Shown: positions 16,399-17,746 of the stretch, one piece after another
Numbering within the stretch: position 1 is the stretch's first letter
Layout: every line of letters starts with the position of its first letter
Source of the DNA: Brumimicrobium sp965659845
Lineage (GTDB): Bacteria; Bacteroidota; Bacteroidia; Flavobacteriales_D; Crocinitomicaceae
DNA: 17,746 nucleotides
Direction of reading: 5' to 3'
Assembly (NCBI GenBank): GCA_965659845.1
Contig: CBFHXS010000051.1
Location: 1-17,746 of the forward strand
Made by a program: the position numbers and the translations under genes
The notes under the pieces: model-generated
What the model saw: only the letters and a program-made list of their open reading frames with translations
What the model was told of the DNA's origin: nothing
Databases searched by the model: none

Positions 16399-17004
16399 TT
16401 ATTCTTCTTTTTTTACTTTCTCCCAGGTTTCGAAGAGTTTCTCTTGCGTTGGTCTTCCAGGCTCAATCTCGCGAAGAGGTTCACAAGGTTTTAATGATGC
16501 ATAACATTCTCCGGGTAAAGCTTGATACAGGGATGTTCCCTTCGTTTTCCAGGCTATCATATCATCTGATACATCTTTGATTTTTTTGGCTGGGTTTCCA
16601 ACGATTAAGCTTCGTTTTGGGAATTCACTCTTTGCACTAACGAAGGAAAGTGCGCCGACAATAGATTCTGCCCCAATAATACTGTCATCCATAATCACAC
16701 TGTTCATTCCAATTAGAGAGTTTGTTCCGATGGTTCCTCCGTGAATGATTGCTCCATGTCCAATATGAGCTGATTCTTCTAACGTTACTGTAGTTCCTGG
16801 GAACATGTGAATGGTACAATTCTCTTGCACATTACAGCCATCTTTAATAATAATCTCTCCCCAATCTCCTCGTATTGCAGCACCAGGTCCTACATAAACA
16901 TCTTTTCCAATGTGTACGTTTCCAGTGACTGTCGCATTCGGATGTATAAAAGCCGTTTCGTGAATTACTGGCTTGAAGCCATTGAACTCAAAAATGTTTG
17001 ACAT
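16399..17004 (-). CDS. paaY: PaaY/gamma-carbonic-anhydrase-like hexapeptide-repeat protein
   Basis: Left-handed beta-helix protein of the PaaY/YrdA/CaiE group; 201 residues from the ATG at 17004 (MSNIFEFNGFKPVIHETAF), close to PaaY (about 196). Hexapeptide repeats run from about residue 18 to 130 (e.g. VTGNVHIGKDVYVGPGAAIRGDWG). The three metal-binding His of gamma-carbonic anhydrases are present: His66 (CTIH), His83 (IGH) and His88 (IIHG). The C-terminal tail (LYQALPGECYASLKPCEPLREIEPGRP) is PaaY-like rather than YrdA-like. PaaY hydrolyses dead-end CoA thioesters in phenylacetate degradation; no other paa gene is in the window, so the symbol is tentative. The frame extends to a TTG at 17028 with AGGAGG 7 bases before it, adding a Lys-rich MYKKNKKT; the ATG matches homologues better. 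Confidence 0.87.
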   Translation of the reverse strand: MSNIFEFNGFKPVIHETAFIHPNATVTGNVHIGKDVYVGPGAAIRGDWGEIIIKDGCNVQENCTIHMFPGTTVTLEESAHIGHGAIIHGGTIGTNSLIGMNSVIMDDSIIGAESIVGALSFVSAKSEFPKRSLIVGNPAKKIKDVSDDMIAWKTKGTSLYQALPGECYASLKPCEPLREIEPGRPTQEKLFETWEKVKKEE

Positions 17005-17035
17005 TGTTTTTTTATTTTTTTTGTACAACTTTTGT

Positions 17036-17041
17036 CCTCCT
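17036..17041 (-). promoter_or_regulatory. Shine-Dalgarno-like AGGAGG before an alternative TTG start
   Basis: AGGAGG on the minus strand is spaced 7 bases from TTG (17026-17028), in frame with the paaY-like gene. Such strong sites are uncommon in Bacteroidota and elsewhere in this window. From the preferred ATG at 17004 it is 31 bases away, too far to act. Confidence 0.35.
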
Positions 17042-17052
17042 AAAACGTTTTA
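17041..17052. promoter_or_regulatory. 12-base perfect palindrome in a divergent intergenic region
   Basis: TAAAACGTTTTA reads the same on both strands and sits in the 57-base space between the divergent paaY-like and glycosylase genes, 10 bases before the latter's start. A second palindrome, TTGTACAA, lies at 17021-17028. Operator function is only a possibility; AT-rich palindromes of this size can arise by chance. Confidence 0.25.
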
Positions 17053-17061
17053 TTAGAAGCA

Positions 17062-17604
17062 ATGAGTTACTGCGAATTTACAAAAGATTTAGCTGAAGAT
17101 CATCCAGATAAAATTTATCATGATGAAGAATATGGTTTTCCGATTGATGATGATAATGAATTATTCGGGAGATTAGTGCTAGAAATAAATCAGGCAGGAT
17201 TGAGTTGGTCAACAATTCTCAAGAAAGCAGATAATTTTAGGAGTGCTTATGATCAGTTTAATGTTGAAGTAATTGCGAATTATTGTGATGATGATAAGCA
17301 GCGTTTGCTATCTGATGCTGGGATAATTCGCAATAGACTTAAAGTGGATGCGGTAATTTATAACGCGAAAAGAGTTAAAGCTATTCAGAGGGAATATGGT
17401 TCTTTCAAGAATTGGCTGGATAAGCATAAATCGTTATCTTTGAATAACTGGATCAAGTTGTTCAAAAATAACTTCAAGTTCACCGGTGGTGAAATAACTA
17501 AAGAATTTTTGATGAGCACGAGTTACTTGAAAGGAGCGCATGATGAAAATTGCTCAATATTTAAAATAATAAGAGAAATACAACCGGTATGGGATCAAAA
17601 TTAA
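17062..17604 (+). CDS. tag: DNA-3-methyladenine glycosylase I (TAG family)
   Basis: Base-excision repair glycosylase that removes 3-methyladenine from alkylated DNA; 180 residues, normal length. Family marks: Cys4 and His20 (YHDEEYG) with His160 and Cys164 (GAHDENC) form the expected zinc site; LEINQAGLSWSTILKK (40-55) holds Glu41 and Trp49, matching Glu38 and Trp46 of the E. coli enzyme; DAGIIRNRLKV (85-95) and FKFTGGEITKEFLMS (138-152) follow. Compared with E. coli Tag as I recall it, three base-pocket residues differ: Trp6 to Phe6, Tyr13 to Asp16, Trp21 to Tyr24. This looks like a subfamily rather than a broken gene. The ATG at 17062 is followed directly by the zinc Cys in SYC, as expected. 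The last 16 bases overlap the next gene's start. Confidence 0.93.
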   Translation: MSYCEFTKDLAEDHPDKIYHDEEYGFPIDDDNELFGRLVLEINQAGLSWSTILKKADNFRSAYDQFNVEVIANYCDDDKQRLLSDAGIIRNRLKVDAVIYNAKRVKAIQREYGSFKNWLDKHKSLSLNNWIKLFKNNFKFTGGEITKEFLMSTSYLKGAHDENCSIFKIIREIQPVWDQN

Positions 17605-17746
17605 AAACTGTTTTATTTACTTTGACAATCTGTTGTTCTGCTTTTGTGCATGCACAGTATAGTGCTGGCTTAGGGCTGAGTTCATTTCATGGCGCAAACA
17701 CCGATATCAATCGTGTTGGATTTAATGCTTTTTTAGAACTACCGAA
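17589..17746 (+). CDS. N terminus of a secreted, possibly outer-membrane beta-barrel protein (cut by right edge)
   Basis: An ATG at 17589, inside the last codons of the glycosylase gene in another frame, opens a reading frame to the window edge (52 codons). It begins with a clear signal peptide, MGSKLKTVLFTLTICCSAFVHA followed by QYSAGLGLSSFHG. The alternating small/hydrophobic residues after the cleavage site (YSAGLGLSSF, then VGFNAFLELP) resemble the first strands of small Bacteroidota outer-membrane barrels, but too little is present to name a family. The 16-base overlap suggests coupling to the glycosylase gene; no separate promoter is seen. Confidence 0.65.
   Translation, partial: MGSKLKTVLFTLTICCSAFVHAQYSAGLGLSSFHGANTDINRVGFNAFLELP

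Noticed and set aside
1..17746. Defence island, prophage, CRISPR or a wholly new multi-gene system
   Set aside because: No nuclease-toxin pairs, integrase, transposase, direct-repeat arrays or tRNA boundary were seen; nearly all genes are housekeeping or known envelope and transport families.

Overview
The window looks like a chromosomal stretch of a Bacteroidota bacterium, most likely a flavobacterium-like, possibly marine one. Evidence: AT-rich coding, mostly no Shine-Dalgarno sequence before starts, two TAnnTTTG-type -7 promoter elements, a lipoprotein whose mature end reads C-SDDD (the Bacteroidota surface-export type), and protein family variants typical of that phylum. I cannot name a genus. 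Two runs of N (10 and 98 bases) show it is a draft scaffold. No tRNA, rRNA, CRISPR array, insertion sequence or phage gene was seen, and no gene-free stretch exceeds about 110 bases.

Minus strand, about 15.9 kb read right to left: (1) a three-gene unit at 15895-13523 encoding a small protein of 25-residue helical repeats, the tRNA threonylcarbamoyladenosine enzyme TsaC/Sua5, and a DEAD-type RNA helicase with a DECD motif II; (2) after 94 bases with a small inverted repeat and a -7 promoter box, a complete seven-gene Mrp cation/proton antiporter operon mrpABCDEFG at 13428-7594, with ATGA overlaps or gaps of 2-3 bases at nearly every junction; (3) after about 108 bases, an envelope module at 7485-1: a secreted WG-repeat protein, a 1860-residue thioester alpha-2-macroglobulin lipoprotein, and the glycosyltransferase half of penicillin-binding protein 1C, which runs off the left edge. 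The macroglobulin/PbpC pair is a known bacterial association, thought to trap invading proteases and repair peptidoglycan at breaches.

The right end (15975-17746) has a hotdog thioesterase (+) that converges on a PaaY/gamma-carbonic-anhydrase-like hexapeptide protein (-), with one base between their stop codons. A divergent DNA-3-methyladenine glycosylase I (+) follows, and its end overlaps the start of a secreted, probably outer-membrane, protein cut by the right edge.

Most of the window is ordinary and well explained. The points most worth checking are the 25-residue repeat protein coupled to TsaC, the predicted surface location of the macroglobulin and its secreted WG partner, the altered base-pocket residues of the glycosylase, the DECD helicase, and an assembly gap in mrpD that probably contains no real missing sequence.
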